A DNA stretch of 64,000 bases from positions 186,001-250,000 of the forward strand of contig CAVYRL010000003.1 in NCBI GenBank assembly GCA_963771025.1, read 5' to 3'. Below are positions 52,001 to 60,243 of the stretch, piece by piece. The notes beneath the pieces were generated by a model that was given only the letters and a program-made list of their open reading frames with translations, searched no databases and was not told where the DNA came from. Each line of letters begins with the position of its first letter. Within the stretch, counting starts at the first letter, position 1. The DNA is from Miltoncostaea sp963771025 (GTDB taxonomy: Bacteria; Actinomycetota; Thermoleophilia; Miltoncostaeales; Miltoncostaeaceae). The position numbers were made by a program, and so were the translations under genes.

Positions 52001-52101
52001 TTCGTCGTCGCGAGAGGCCCAAGAGCCCGGAGGCCCCGAGGATGTCGGGGCCGTCCGGGCTGCGACTCATGGTCGCTCCATCACCGCCAAGTGAATGGAG
52101 C
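51991..52101 (+). promoter_or_regulatory. Three consecutive hairpins in the IS leader, the last masking the ribosome site
   Basis: Hairpin 1: CTCGCGAC/GTCGCGAG (51991-52014). Hairpin 2: a 15-base stem with one bulge, GCCCGGAGGCCCCGA pairing with TCGGGGCC and TCCGGGC (52025-52060). Hairpin 3: GCTCCAT (52075-52081) pairs with ATGGAGC (52095-52101), which contains the GGAG preceding the transposase ATG at 52111. Such structures in IS leaders typically stop read-through transcription and keep transposase translation low. Confidence 0.6.
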
Positions 52102-52110
52102 ACAAGTCGC

Positions 52111-53094
52111 ATGACCGAGGATGACGTGCTGTTCGGCTATCGGCTGCAGCTGTTCGCGCTGGCCGGCGAGCGTGGAGTGTCTGAGGCCTGCCGGTTGATG
52201 GGCGTGCATCGCTCGACCTACTACCGCTGGAAGGCCCAGGTCGACCGCCAGGGCCTCGAGATGCTGCGCCCGAGGGAGCGCCGCCGGCCCCAGATGCCCA
52301 ATCGGCTGTCGGTGATGCTCGAGCAGCGGATCGTCGCCTTCAGCCTGGGCCATCCCGGCCTTGGTCCGCGGCGGATCGCCTCGCGGCTGGCTCGCCCGGA
52401 ATGGGGCGGCCTTCTGATCTCTCCCAACGGGGTCTACAAGACGCTCGTCCGTCACGGCCTCAACACCCGCGCCAAGCGCTTGTCGCTGATCGCCGGCTAC
52501 CGCGCCCCCTACGAGCCCCCGCGCGAGCCCGAGCCCGAGCTGCACATCGACTCGACACGGCCCGGCGAGCTGGTCGGGATCGACTGCTTTTTCGTCGGCC
52601 GCCTGCACGGCGCCACAGGGCCCGTCTGGCAGATCACCGCCATCGACACCCACAGCTCCTTCGCCTGGGCCGATCTGGTCGCCTGCCCGAGCGGCGCGCC
52701 GAGCGCGGCCCAGACATCCCGGCTGGCCCATCGGGTCGCCCGCGAGCTGCAGGCGGCGGGATGGCGCCTGGAGCGGATCCTCAGCGATAACGGCAACGAG
52801 TTCGGACGCCATGCCTTCGGGACGCTCCTTCCTCACGGCGTGCGCCACAGCCAGATCCGCTCGGGGCGTCCCCAGACCAACGGTCACGTCGAGCGCCTTC
52901 ACCGCACGATCCTCGAAGAGTGCTGGCGGCCGGCCTTCGCCCGCTTCTTGCAGGTGCGCCTCGCTGGCCTGCGGCGCAACCTTGCCGACTACCTGGACTA
53001 CTACAACCACCACCGCGAGCACCACGGGCGGATCACCGCCGGCCGCCGACCGGCTGACCTTGTCTACGCTGCCCGAAAGATGGAGCCCAGATGA
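52111..53094 (+). CDS. IS481-family transposase (DDE)
   Basis: 327 residues. N-terminal helix-turn-helix: GYRLQLFALAGERGVSEACR then LMGVHRSTYYRWKAQVD. The catalytic core is an rve-type DDE domain: first Asp in ELVGIDCFFVGRL, second Asp in RILSDNGNEFG, and the Glu in TNGHVERLHRTILEECW. It ends NHHREHHGRITAGRRPADLV as in IS481/IS3-like transposases. It has one ORF, as in IS481, with no frameshift pair. All catalytic residues are present, so the element may be active. An in-frame ATG at 52042 lies inside hairpin 2 and is less likely. Confidence 0.9.
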   Translation: MTEDDVLFGYRLQLFALAGERGVSEACRLMGVHRSTYYRWKAQVDRQGLEMLRPRERRRPQMPNRLSVMLEQRIVAFSLGHPGLGPRRIASRLARPEWGGLLISPNGVYKTLVRHGLNTRAKRLSLIAGYRAPYEPPREPEPELHIDSTRPGELVGIDCFFVGRLHGATGPVWQITAIDTHSSFAWADLVACPSGAPSAAQTSRLAHRVARELQAAGWRLERILSDNGNEFGRHAFGTLLPHGVRHSQIRSGRPQTNGHVERLHRTILEECWRPAFARFLQVRLAGLRRNLADYLDYYNHHREHHGRITAGRRPADLVYAARKMEPR

Positions 53095-53101
53095 GCCGCA
53101 C

Positions 53102-53131
53102 CTGTCGGCACATCCTGGAGGCTGTTCAGCC
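53102..53131 (-). repeat. IS right terminal inverted repeat (IRR)
   Basis: The reverse complement begins GGCTGAACAGCCTCCAGGAT and pairs with IRL at 25 of 30 positions. It is followed directly by the TAGG of the target repeat. Confidence 0.88.
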
Positions 53132-53490
53132 TAGGCGAGCAGCAGGATGAACGAGGCGACGATCGCCACCACCAGCACCGCACCGGCGACGAGCGGCTCG
53201 CCCGACATGCTCCCGGTGACGAACCTGCCCTGCTCGAGCTCGCGGTTGACGCGGCGGTAGCGCACGCCGGCCTCGAACAGCCCCGCGGCACCCGTGACGA
53301 CCAGGATGGCGCCGGCCGCGACGGTGCGCGCATTGGTCGGCTCGACGAGCTTCGCCACCGCCAGGCCCAGCACCATCACCGTGGCGGCCGTCCTCAGCCA
53401 GGCGAGGTATGTGCGTTCGTTGGCCAGGTGATCGCGAGCGCGCGAGCCCGGCTCCGTGATGATTTCTTCAGGATCATGCCCGTCCGCCAT
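53131..53490 (-). CDS. DUF202 membrane protein
   Basis: 119 residues. The DUF202 core DHLANERTYLAWLRTAATVMVLGLAVAKL is followed by two further membrane segments (TVAAGAILVVTGAAGLFEAGV and EPLVAGAVLVVAIVASFILLL). Three transmembrane helices in total. Function unknown; related domains occur in VTC-type polyphosphate machinery, and a CHAD protein is encoded nearby. The ATG has GAGGAGG seven bases upstream. Its stop (CTA on the plus strand, 53131-53133) is inside the CTAG used by the IS. Confidence 0.88.
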   Translation of the reverse strand: MADGHDPEEIITEPGSRARDHLANERTYLAWLRTAATVMVLGLAVAKLVEPTNARTVAAGAILVVTGAAGLFEAGVRYRRVNRELEQGRFVTGSMSGEPLVAGAVLVVAIVASFILLLA

Positions 53491-53581
53491 GGCGAACCTC
53501 CTCGATCGCGGGTGCGCCGATGAGTCTCGCGCCTCGGAGGTGTCATATGGGTAACTCACAGAACACGACCAGGAGGCCGGC

Positions 53582-53974
53582 ATGTTGGCGACGACACAGG
53601 CGTTCTCGGGCTTCGCGGTGGATGACCTCGAGAAGGCCCGCAGGTTCTACGGCGACACCCTCGGTGTCGAGGTCGGCGACGCGGCCGGTGGCATGGGCCT
53701 GCTGCAACTGACGCTGGGCACCGGTGCGATGGTGCTGATCTACCCCAAGCCGGACCACACGCCGGCCACCTTCACGATCCTCAACTTCCCGGTCGCCGAC
53801 GTCAACGCGACGGCGGCGGAGCTGGCGGCCGCAGGGGTCACGTTCGAGCGCTACCCCGGCATCGGCGAGATCAGCGAGCACGGGGTCCACCGCGGCGAGG
53901 TCGGCCCCGCGATCGCGTGGTTCACGGATCCGGCGGGCAACATCCTGTCCATCCTGGAGGAGGGTCCGTCCTGA
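53582..53974 (+). CDS. VOC-family (glyoxalase/bleomycin-resistance-like) protein
   Basis: 130 residues with the two beta-alpha-beta-beta-beta modules of VOC proteins: AFSGFAVDDLEKARRFYGDTLGVEV, then LNFPVADVNATAAELAAAGVTFE and AWFTDPAGNILSILEE. A metal-site Glu is in the final strand, but others cannot be assigned. Possible roles are metal-dependent isomerase, dioxygenase or binding protein; none is shown. AGGAGG lies five bases before the ATG. Confidence 0.87.
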   Translation: MLATTQAFSGFAVDDLEKARRFYGDTLGVEVGDAAGGMGLLQLTLGTGAMVLIYPKPDHTPATFTILNFPVADVNATAAELAAAGVTFERYPGIGEISEHGVHRGEVGPAIAWFTDPAGNILSILEEGPS

Positions 53975-54128
53975 GGCTCGGCCATCGGGACGGCCCCGCA
54001 CGGCGAGCGCGACGTCGCCCCACTCGGGTCGTCCGGTGATCTCCTCACCGGACCACGGCGGAGCGCGGTGCATGCGTCCCCTGCGGCCGGCGGCGCCTCC
54101 ACGAGGACGCGCCGTTCCGTCTGGGTGC

Positions 54129-55109
54129 TCATGACACGACGGCGGCGGCGTGGGGCGGTCGGTCCGAGGCCTCCCGCGCCAGGGCGCTGATCTCCCCCGT
54201 CGAGCGCTCGGGCCCATAGCGATCCCAGGCGGCCCGGTAACGGCCGATCCGGCGGGCGAAGGCCCCCGGGGGCTCGGCGTACACGCGGGACCCGAGGCGG
54301 AGGCTTCGGTCCTGGAGGTCGGCGCGCACGGCATCGAGGACGGTGATCACGTCCGCCATCGCGACGCCGACATCCTCGGGCGACGCGCGCAGCGTCTGCC
54401 TCAGAACGGCGAGGTCATGGTCGTCGCCGAGCGCGTCGGCGAGTTCCTTCAGGCTCCTCGCCAGCGGCTCCATCACGCTCGGGGCGATCGCGGCGATCAG
54501 GCCGGCGTGCTCCCAGCCGTACTTGGCTCTCTTGCGCCACTCGTGAAGCCGGGCGTCGTCGCGCGATCGCGCCGACGCGCGAAACGCGGCCCGGCCGCGG
54601 CCGTAGGTGTCGGCCACGCCCGCCGCCAGGAGGGCCGGATCGTCGTCGAAGCGCCATCTCGGGATCCGCTCCCGGACGGCCTCGAGTCGCTCGACGGCCC
54701 GCCGCAGCCGGATGTTGACGGCCTCCTCCCCCACCGCCCGCGAGGCGCGGGTTGCGAGCGCGCGGCGGATGGCCTCCACCGCGGCGCGGTCAACGCGATC
54801 GACATGGGACGCCCCGACGAGTTCGTCGAACGTCCCGATCAACGCGTGGGCGTCGCGCAAGGCGGAGAGGTCGCGCGCGGCATCGCGCAGGTCCGCGTTG
54901 GCGCTGCCGTAGCCCCCGGCCATGGCCGGCCGCGCGAGCCGCAGCAGGGCGCGAACCTTCTTCAGCCGTCTGCGGACGTCGTGGACGGTGTGGTCGACGC
55001 CGTCGGCCTCGGGCATCCGCAGTCCCTCGATGGCCCGGGTCAGCTGGACCTCGGCCAGAGCGCCGACCTGGGGGCCGAACGGCTCATCGAAACGCAGGTG
55101 AAACGACAT
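54129..55109 (-). CDS. CHAD-domain protein
   Basis: 326 residues with the conserved histidine-rich alpha-helical domain. The first repeat contains DHTVHDVRRRLKKVRALLRLARPAM, and the second DARLHEWRKRAKYGWEHAGLIA and ALGDDHDLAVLR, with the basic and His residues that bind inorganic polyphosphate in CHAD proteins. No CYTH triphosphatase domain is fused or adjacent. It is likely associated with polyphosphate granules. The 224 bases separating it from the divergent oxidoreductase contain nothing recognisable beyond a GGAGGGGG ribosome site at the far end. Confidence 0.88.
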   Translation of the reverse strand: MSFHLRFDEPFGPQVGALAEVQLTRAIEGLRMPEADGVDHTVHDVRRRLKKVRALLRLARPAMAGGYGSANADLRDAARDLSALRDAHALIGTFDELVGASHVDRVDRAAVEAIRRALATRASRAVGEEAVNIRLRRAVERLEAVRERIPRWRFDDDPALLAAGVADTYGRGRAAFRASARSRDDARLHEWRKRAKYGWEHAGLIAAIAPSVMEPLARSLKELADALGDDHDLAVLRQTLRASPEDVGVAMADVITVLDAVRADLQDRSLRLGSRVYAEPPGAFARRIGRYRAAWDRYGPERSTGEISALAREASDRPPHAAAVVS

Positions 55110-55333
55110 GACCGACGTCCTCTCGCACGCGCCACCGTGCCCGACGATACCCCGGCGGCGGTGCCCGGAAACAGCGGGCGCGTTCGAGTCGCGAGCGCCC
55201 GGTTCGACACGGAGGCCGGACGCGTTCCGGAGCGGGCACCCCGGGCTGCCACGCGCCGAAACGATCCCGTTCCCGGTTTGCCCCGCGCCTCAGAGGGCAC
55301 GGCCCCACCGAGGCCGCGACAGGAGGGGGCGAC

Positions 55334-56389
55334 ATGGGCATGATCGAATCGATCCGAGGCGTGATGTGGGCGCGGCGGCAGCAGCCGGACGAAGTGGCGT
55401 ACGTGCTCGGCGCGTCGCACGAGCGCTTCCATCCGACCGAGCTGGTGCGCCAGGCGGTGCTCGCCGAGGAAGCCGGGTTCGATGCCGTCGCCTGCAGCGA
55501 TCACCTGACCCCGTGGTGGCGGCCGGAGACGGCCCCGGCCCATTGCGCGAACGCATGGGTGTGGCTGGGCGCGGCCGGACAGGCCACGGACCGCATCGCG
55601 CTCGGCACCGGGGTGACGGGTCTGGTGCACCGCTACAACCCTGTCGTCGTCGCGCAGCAGATCGCGACCGTCGAGGCGATGTTCCCGGGACGTGCCTTCC
55701 TCGGCGTCGGATCGAGCGAGGCCATGAACGAGGTGCCCGCGGGCATGGACTGGCCGGACACCGGCGAGCAACTGGCCCGCACCGAGGAGGCGCTGACCAT
55801 CATCGGGCGCCTGCTCGACGGCGAGACCGTGACCTTCGCGGGCGACTTCTTCCGGACCGACGGGGCACGGCTCTACCTGCACCCCGAGCGGCGCCCGCCC
55901 ATCTTCCTGTCGGCGTTCCACGAGCAGGCCGCGGAGCTGGCCGGCCGTCTGGCCGATGGCGTCTGGACGCTCGCTGACCCGAAGGCCGCCCCCGGGGTGC
56001 TCGCCGCGTATCGCCGCGGGGCCGAGGAGTCAGGGCGCGACACGGGCGAGATCATCCTTCAGAGCCTGGCCTCGGTCGATGACTCGGACGACGCCGCGCT
56101 CGCGGCGAGCCGCGAGTGGAAGGCGAGCCTGCCGGGTGAGCTCTACACCGACGACATCCACGAGCCCGCCGACATCGAGCAGCAGGCCGACGGTGTCTCG
56201 GACCGGCTGTTCACGACCTCCAACCTGGTGTCCGCGGATCCCGACTCGCACGTGCGCAAGTTGCGGCTGATGGGCGAGCTGGGAGCGAGCGCGATCGTGG
56301 TGGTCAACGCGTCCGGCCGCGTCCCGGAGTCGATGATCCGTCTCTACGGCGAGCACGTGCTGCCCGCGTTGAGGGGCGATGAGGGCTAG
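55334..56389 (+). CDS. F420-dependent LLM-class oxidoreductase, FGD/G6PDH-like subgroup
   Basis: 351 residues. The luciferase-like TIM barrel shows AYVLGASHERFHPTELVRQA at the N-terminus, AEEAGFDAVACSDHLTPWW, RIALGTGVTGLVHRYNPVVVAQ, and RAFLGVGSSEAMNEVPAGMDWP. The GSGEALNE-like block marks the FGD/TIGR03557-related subgroup that uses coenzyme F420. The substrate could be glucose 6-phosphate or something else; subgroup members vary. AGGAGGGGG lies about four bases before the ATG. Confidence 0.88.
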   Translation: MGMIESIRGVMWARRQQPDEVAYVLGASHERFHPTELVRQAVLAEEAGFDAVACSDHLTPWWRPETAPAHCANAWVWLGAAGQATDRIALGTGVTGLVHRYNPVVVAQQIATVEAMFPGRAFLGVGSSEAMNEVPAGMDWPDTGEQLARTEEALTIIGRLLDGETVTFAGDFFRTDGARLYLHPERRPPIFLSAFHEQAAELAGRLADGVWTLADPKAAPGVLAAYRRGAEESGRDTGEIILQSLASVDDSDDAALAASREWKASLPGELYTDDIHEPADIEQQADGVSDRLFTTSNLVSADPDSHVRKLRLMGELGASAIVVVNASGRVPESMIRLYGEHVLPALRGDEG

Positions 56390-56514
56390 GCGGACCCGTC
56401 GTCCCGTTCGCCGACGCCGCGAAACCGCATCGGCCAGCGGCCCTGCCGGTACCCTACGGCTCAACCGCGAGAGGGAGGACTGGCCACGACGAGGACGCGG
56501 TCGAGCAACCCCCC

Positions 56515-56952
56515 TCAGATCGTCGCGGTCACCCGGCACACCTCACCCGTCTTCGCCCGGCGGGCGACCGCCTTCACGGTGGTGCGCGGCGACCGGGCGG
56601 CGATGACGGCTCGAGTCTCGAAGGATCCGCTGGGGGCGCGGGTGGTCGCCGCCCGGCTGACGACACGGGTGCCGTTGCGGGTGAGCGTAACGCCCCAGCG
56701 CGAGCCGTTGCGGTTCTCGTCCACCTCGAACTCGACCTCGATGCGACCGCCCTCCGGGCGGAGCTTCAGCTTGGCCGAGCTCGACAGCGTGCAGGTGCCC
56801 GCCTTGCGCACGTCGGCACGGTCCACGCGTGAGCCGCCGCGGTCGTCGCCGGCCGGGTCGTCCGCGCCGCGACTCGCCAGCACCGCAGGAGCCGTGACCA
56901 GCACGCTGCCCGCCAGCGCCACGCCCATGATCGCCAATCGTCCTCGGTGCAT
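56515..56952 (-). CDS. Small secreted beta-rich protein (paralogue A)
   Basis: 145 residues from the ATG at 56952 (AGAGG seven bases upstream; ATG 56967 is also possible). Signal peptide: MHRGRLAIMGVALAGSVLVT, cut near APAVLA. The mature part begins with a charged linker, then a domain of about 95 residues from CTLSSSAKLKLRPEGGRIEV through GVTLTRNGTRV to VCRVTATI. It is clearly related to the next gene: both have one early Cys, an L-x-L-R strand, a W-containing centre and a C-x-V-x-A end. Family and function unknown. Confidence 0.8.
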   Translation of the reverse strand: MHRGRLAIMGVALAGSVLVTAPAVLASRGADDPAGDDRGGSRVDRADVRKAGTCTLSSSAKLKLRPEGGRIEVEFEVDENRNGSRWGVTLTRNGTRVVSRAATTRAPSGSFETRAVIAARSPRTTVKAVARRAKTGEVCRVTATI

Positions 56953-57023
56953 GCTGCGTCCTCTCATCGTGACGCCCCGGTGGCGTCGCCCTCCACCACG
57001 TTCACCGACCGGCGGTCGGCGTC

Positions 57024-57473
57024 TCAATGCGACATGGGTCCTACGACCGGTCGCGACGAGCCGGGCAGCATCGCCGCCACGGAGCAGGTCTCGCCACCCG
57101 GGGCGACCGCGCGGACGCTGACCGCGTCGGCGCCCACGTAGTCGGGGAGCACGATGCGGCGGCGGATCCCTCCGTTGGAGCGGGTCACGCGCACCCGGGC
57201 GCGGATCACGATGCGGCGCTCGTGGAGGATCGTCAAACGCCAGACGCCCGTCCGCGATGTGCGGACCTCGGTGTCGACGCGGATCGCGCCGTCGTCGGCG
57301 CGCAGGCGCAGCCGAGCCTCGCTGCCGCGACCGCAGACACCCCGCTCGCGCACCTCCGGGCGGCTGTGACCGCCGTCGCGCGCAGCCGCGGGCCCGACCA
57401 GCGCCAGCGCGAGCGGGGCGCAGATCGCCATGGCGAGGAGCAGTCGTATGAGGGCACCTCGGGACACCGCCAC
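57024..57473 (-). CDS. Small secreted beta-rich protein (paralogue B)
   Basis: 149 residues. Signal peptide: RLLLAMAICAPLALALVGPAAA. The mature domain has the same plan as the product of 56515-56952: CGRGSEARLRLRADDGAIRV, then VWRLTILHERRIV, then ADAVSVRAVAPGGETCSVAA. The two are tandem paralogues, 71 bases apart. A two-Cys immunoglobulin-like or similar beta-sandwich is a reasonable guess. Directly upstream (44 bases) on the same strand lies a NarL-type two-component pair, which may control them. GTG at 57473 or 57467. Confidence 0.78.
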   Translation of the reverse strand: MAVSRGALIRLLLAMAICAPLALALVGPAAARDGGHSRPEVRERGVCGRGSEARLRLRADDGAIRVDTEVRTSRTGVWRLTILHERRIVIRARVRVTRSNGGIRRRIVLPDYVGADAVSVRAVAPGGETCSVAAMLPGSSRPVVGPMSH

Positions 57474-57517
57474 CCACGCTGCCCGACCGTGAAACGGCGG
57501 GCAATGCGACCTCGGTC

Positions 57518-58156
57518 CTACGACCCCGCGGCGCCCGGGCCGATCCCATTGCGCACAGCCCACATCGCCGCCTGCGTGCGGTCGTCCACCCCGATGGCGC
57601 GGAAGATGCTGGTCAGGTGGGCCTTGACCGTCTTCTCGCTGATCTCGAGGCGGCGCGCGATCAGCTTGTTGGGAAGCCCTTCGACGACGAGCGCCAGCAC
57701 CTCGCGCTCGCGCGACGACAGCCCCCCGGCGGCGTCCGGCCGCACGCTCGCGGTCAGCAGGGCCCTGGCGGCGCGCGGGTGGAGCGGCGACTCGCCGCGC
57801 GCGGCGGCGCGGATGCCGCTCTCGAGCTCGGCAGGGGTCGCGTCCTTGAGCAGGTAGCCCACGGCGCCCGCCTCCAGCGCCAGCAATATGCGCGCGCGGT
57901 CCGAGAACGAGGTGAGGATCACGACGGCTGCGTCGGGGTGCTCCCGCCGCACCCGCCGGGTGGTCTCGATACCGTTCGGCTCGGGCATCTCGAGATCCAT
58001 CAGGACCACGTCGGCGCCGTGGGCGACGATCGCGGCGAGCGCCTCCTCCCCACCGGCGGCGGCGGCCACCACCTCGACGTCCTCGAAGGTCCGGATCAGC
58101 TGATCGAGCCCGGCGCGCACCACGGCGTGGTCGTCGCACACCACGACCCGGATCAC
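57518..58156 (-). CDS. NarL/LuxR-family response regulator
   Basis: 212 residues. VIRVVVCDDHAVVRAGLDQLI at the start, the phospho-acceptor Asp in VVLMDLEMPEPNG, Lys in GYLLKDATPAEL, and the LuxR HTH LSSREREVLALVVEGLPNKLIARRLEISEKTVKAHLT. Its GTG start overlaps the kinase stop (GTGA), so it is the partner of the kinase encoded upstream. Confidence 0.94.
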   Translation of the reverse strand: MIRVVVCDDHAVVRAGLDQLIRTFEDVEVVAAAAGGEEALAAIVAHGADVVLMDLEMPEPNGIETTRRVRREHPDAAVVILTSFSDRARILLALEAGAVGYLLKDATPAELESGIRAAARGESPLHPRAARALLTASVRPDAAGGLSSREREVLALVVEGLPNKLIARRLEISEKTVKAHLTSIFRAIGVDDRTQAAMWAVRNGIGPGAAGS

Positions 58157-59481
58157 GCGGGCACCCGGATCTCGAGGACGGTCCCGCACCCGGGGGACGA
58201 CCGCACCTCCACATGGCCGCCGAGGTGCGCGGCGAGGTCCTCGACGAGAGCGAGCCCGAGGTGCCCCTCCTCGCGACGCCGCTCTCGCGTGGCCGCGTCG
58301 AATCCCCGTCCGTCGTCCTCGATGCGCAGCAGCGCCAGCCCGTCCGCAACCTCGGCCCGCACGCTCACCCGTGCGGCGCCGGCGTGGCTGACGACGTTGC
58401 GCAGCCCCTCGACGGCCGCGCGGTAGAGCAGCTCCTCGGACGCGGGGGCCAGCGACAGGTCGGAGGGCACCTCGATCTCCACGACGACGCCCTCCTCCTC
58501 GAGGGCGCCGGTGAGGTCGGTCACGGCGGCCGCGAGGCCGGCATCGTGGAGCCGGCCGGGGTTGATCTCGACGACCGCCGCCCGCAGGCGGCGGATGCCC
58601 TCGCGGGCGGCGTCGGCGCCCTCCTCGAGTGCGCGCACGGTGGCCGGGTCGGTGCCCGCAGGGGCGCGCTCCGCGGCAGCGGCCAGCGAGAACGACAGGC
58701 CCGCCAGGTTCTGCACCGGCCCGTCGTGGAGGTCGGCGGCGACACGACGCCGCTCGACCGTCGACGACTCGAGCGCCGACTCAAGCAGGCGCTGGCGCTC
58801 GCGAAGCCCGTCGCGCAGACGCCGCGCGGTCGACCAGGCGAGCGGCAGCTGGATGAGCCACAGCAGCAGCAGGGAGCCGATCACCACCGGCGCCACGGCC
58901 ACCAGGATGCGCCGGCCGCTCGCCTCGACGGCGCTCTGGCGACGGTAGAGCTCGAAGAGCGCCGGGCGTCCGTCCGGCGCGCGGATCGGGAGGTAGACCT
59001 CCAGCAGCGAGCCGTCGCCCCGCTCGAAGACGTTCTCCGGCTTCGACAGGTCGCTCAGCCCGGCATCGCTCGCCCCGGCCTCCAGTGCCTCGCGCTCGTC
59101 GGCGCCGAGAGCGTACCGGCGACCGATCAGGCGGGGCTCGTCCGAGTAGATGATGCGCCCGTCCGGCGCCCAGATCTTGACCCGCACGATGTCCTCGTTG
59201 AGCACGCGCTCCTGCACCACCCGGTCCAGCGCGGCGAGGGCGGCGGGGTCGCCGTCGCGCGCGGCGTCGGTGAAGCTGGGCTCGACCACCCCGCGCCCGG
59301 CGAGGCCGGCCAGGCGGCGAGCGTCGTCCACCGCCTCGCGCTCCGCGAGATCGCGCAGCACCAGCCCGCCAACCACGACGAGTGCGGTGAGCGCGATCAG
59401 CCCGGCGACGGCGAAGCGGAGCACCGCTCCGCGCACCGACGGCCCGGCGTCCGCGCCGGTGCCGCGATCCACGCCGCTCAT
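58153..59481 (-). CDS. Membrane sensor histidine kinase (HisKA_3), NarX/LiaS-like
   Basis: 442 residues. Membrane segment at about 20-42, an extracytoplasmic sensor with DGRIIYSDEPRLIGRRYALG (a Cache-like pattern), a second membrane segment (ILVAVAPVVIGSLLLLWLI), a coiled coil, and HisKA_3 with the phospho-His in RRVAADLHDGPVQNLAGLSF. The ATPase domain has YRAAVEGLRNVVSHA, DDGRGFD and GHLGLALVEDLAAHLGG. Partner of the response regulator just downstream. Divergent from a hypothetical gene at 59569. Confidence 0.93.
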   Translation of the reverse strand: MSGVDRGTGADAGPSVRGAVLRFAVAGLIALTALVVVGGLVLRDLAEREAVDDARRLAGLAGRGVVEPSFTDAARDGDPAALAALDRVVQERVLNEDIVRVKIWAPDGRIIYSDEPRLIGRRYALGADEREALEAGASDAGLSDLSKPENVFERGDGSLLEVYLPIRAPDGRPALFELYRRQSAVEASGRRILVAVAPVVIGSLLLLWLIQLPLAWSTARRLRDGLRERQRLLESALESSTVERRRVAADLHDGPVQNLAGLSFSLAAAAERAPAGTDPATVRALEEGADAAREGIRRLRAAVVEINPGRLHDAGLAAAVTDLTGALEEEGVVVEIEVPSDLSLAPASEELLYRAAVEGLRNVVSHAGAARVSVRAEVADGLALLRIEDDGRGFDAATRERRREEGHLGLALVEDLAAHLGGHVEVRSSPGCGTVLEIRVPA

Positions 59482-59556
59482 CGCGGGCGTTGGTATGCGC
59501 GCAGCATGGACGGTGATCGTAGAGGACCACCTGTGGGCGGCCCGGCGAGACCTCGA

Positions 59557-59562
59557 TAGCAT
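59557..59562 (+). promoter_or_regulatory. Candidate -10 element (TAGCAT), leaderless type
   Basis: TAGCAT lies six bases before the ATG at 59569, with no room for a ribosome site. No -35 is visible. Confidence 0.5.
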
Positions 59563-59568
59563 CGCGTC

Positions 59569-60243
59569 ATGCCACTGCTGCGCCGCCCCCCTCTGGTCCG
59601 GACCACCGTGGACCTGCACCCGGATGACCGTGTCGCCGTCTCGCTGGAGCCGAAGCGCTCTCGGTGGCCCGATCGCGAGGGGTCCGACCGGCTCGCGATC
59701 CCGCTGGGATTCGCGGCGCTCGCGCTGGCGGGCGCCCAGGAGACCGACTTCGTCGTCGTGCTGGAGCGCCTCCGAGACGCGGCCGAGGCCCTCGCCCGCG
59801 GCCGGGAGGGCGGTGGAGCGGAGGACCTGCTGGCCGCCGTCTCCGGTTTCGAGATCGTCGCCGCCGACCGCGTGGGCGATCCGCGCGTCGAGGTCGAGTT
59901 CCAGCGCTCGTCACGGGGGCCGATCCCCGCGCTGGTGCCGGGGCGCACGGCGCCGCCGAGCCCGATCGCCATCGCGGACGCGGCCACAGCGGCCTTCGCG
60001 GTCTGCCTGGCCCCGCGCTCGGCCGACGTCCAGCTCGCCTCGGCGCTCGCGGTGGAGGGGCTCTTCGGCTGGCACCGTCCCGGCAACGCGCGGCGCCGGC
60101 TGCCCGAGGAGGCCGTGGCCTACGCCCTCAGGTACGCCGAGGGGCGTCTCGGCGAGGAGGGGCACACCCCGCCGCCGGAGCTGTCGGCGGCAATCGAGGA
60201 GCGCCGCAAGATCCCCACTGCCTACGGCGGCATCGTCGAATGA
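59569..60243 (+). CDS. Hypothetical cytosolic protein
   Basis: 224 residues, not recognised. No signal peptide, membrane segment or cysteine-rich motif. It begins PLLRRPPLVRTTVDLHPDDRV, has a helical middle (DAAEALARGREGGGAEDLLA) and a C-terminal part with LFGWHRPGNARRRLPEEAVAYAL. The single Cys is in TAAFAVCLAPRSADV. It is preceded by a leaderless-type -10. The 3' end overlaps the antisense AlkA-like pseudogene by 22 bases. Confidence 0.75.
   Translation: MPLLRRPPLVRTTVDLHPDDRVAVSLEPKRSRWPDREGSDRLAIPLGFAALALAGAQETDFVVVLERLRDAAEALARGREGGGAEDLLAAVSGFEIVAADRVGDPRVEVEFQRSSRGPIPALVPGRTAPPSPIAIADAATAAFAVCLAPRSADVQLASALAVEGLFGWHRPGNARRRLPEEAVAYALRYAEGRLGEEGHTPPPELSAAIEERRKIPTAYGGIVE

Larger units (their letters stand above)
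51967..53135 (+). mobile_element. IS481-family insertion sequence with CCTAGG target repeats
   Basis: One transposase gene sits between imperfect terminal inverted repeats matching at 25 of 30 positions (51971-52000 and 53102-53131). CCTAGG flanks both ends (51967-51972 and 53130-53135), as expected for a 6-bp target duplication of NCTAGN type known for IS481. The element proper is about 1.16 kb. It separates the FAD monooxygenase from the convergent DUF202 gene. Both genes still end in TAG stops taken from the duplicated CTAG, so the insertion is neutral for both. Confidence 0.88.

Noticed and set aside
53851..54132. Minus-strand frame starting with an ATGA overlap at the CHAD stop
   Set aside because: The start is suggestive, but the sequence shows no family match, is mostly antisense to the well-supported VOC gene, and a partly meaningful stretch appears in another frame. 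It may be a gene scar, but I cannot support a gene.
55110..55333. Extra gene in the gap between CHAD and the F420-type oxidoreductase
   Set aside because: Frames crossing this gap are Arg/Pro-rich continuations of antisense reading and have no ribosome site or motif.
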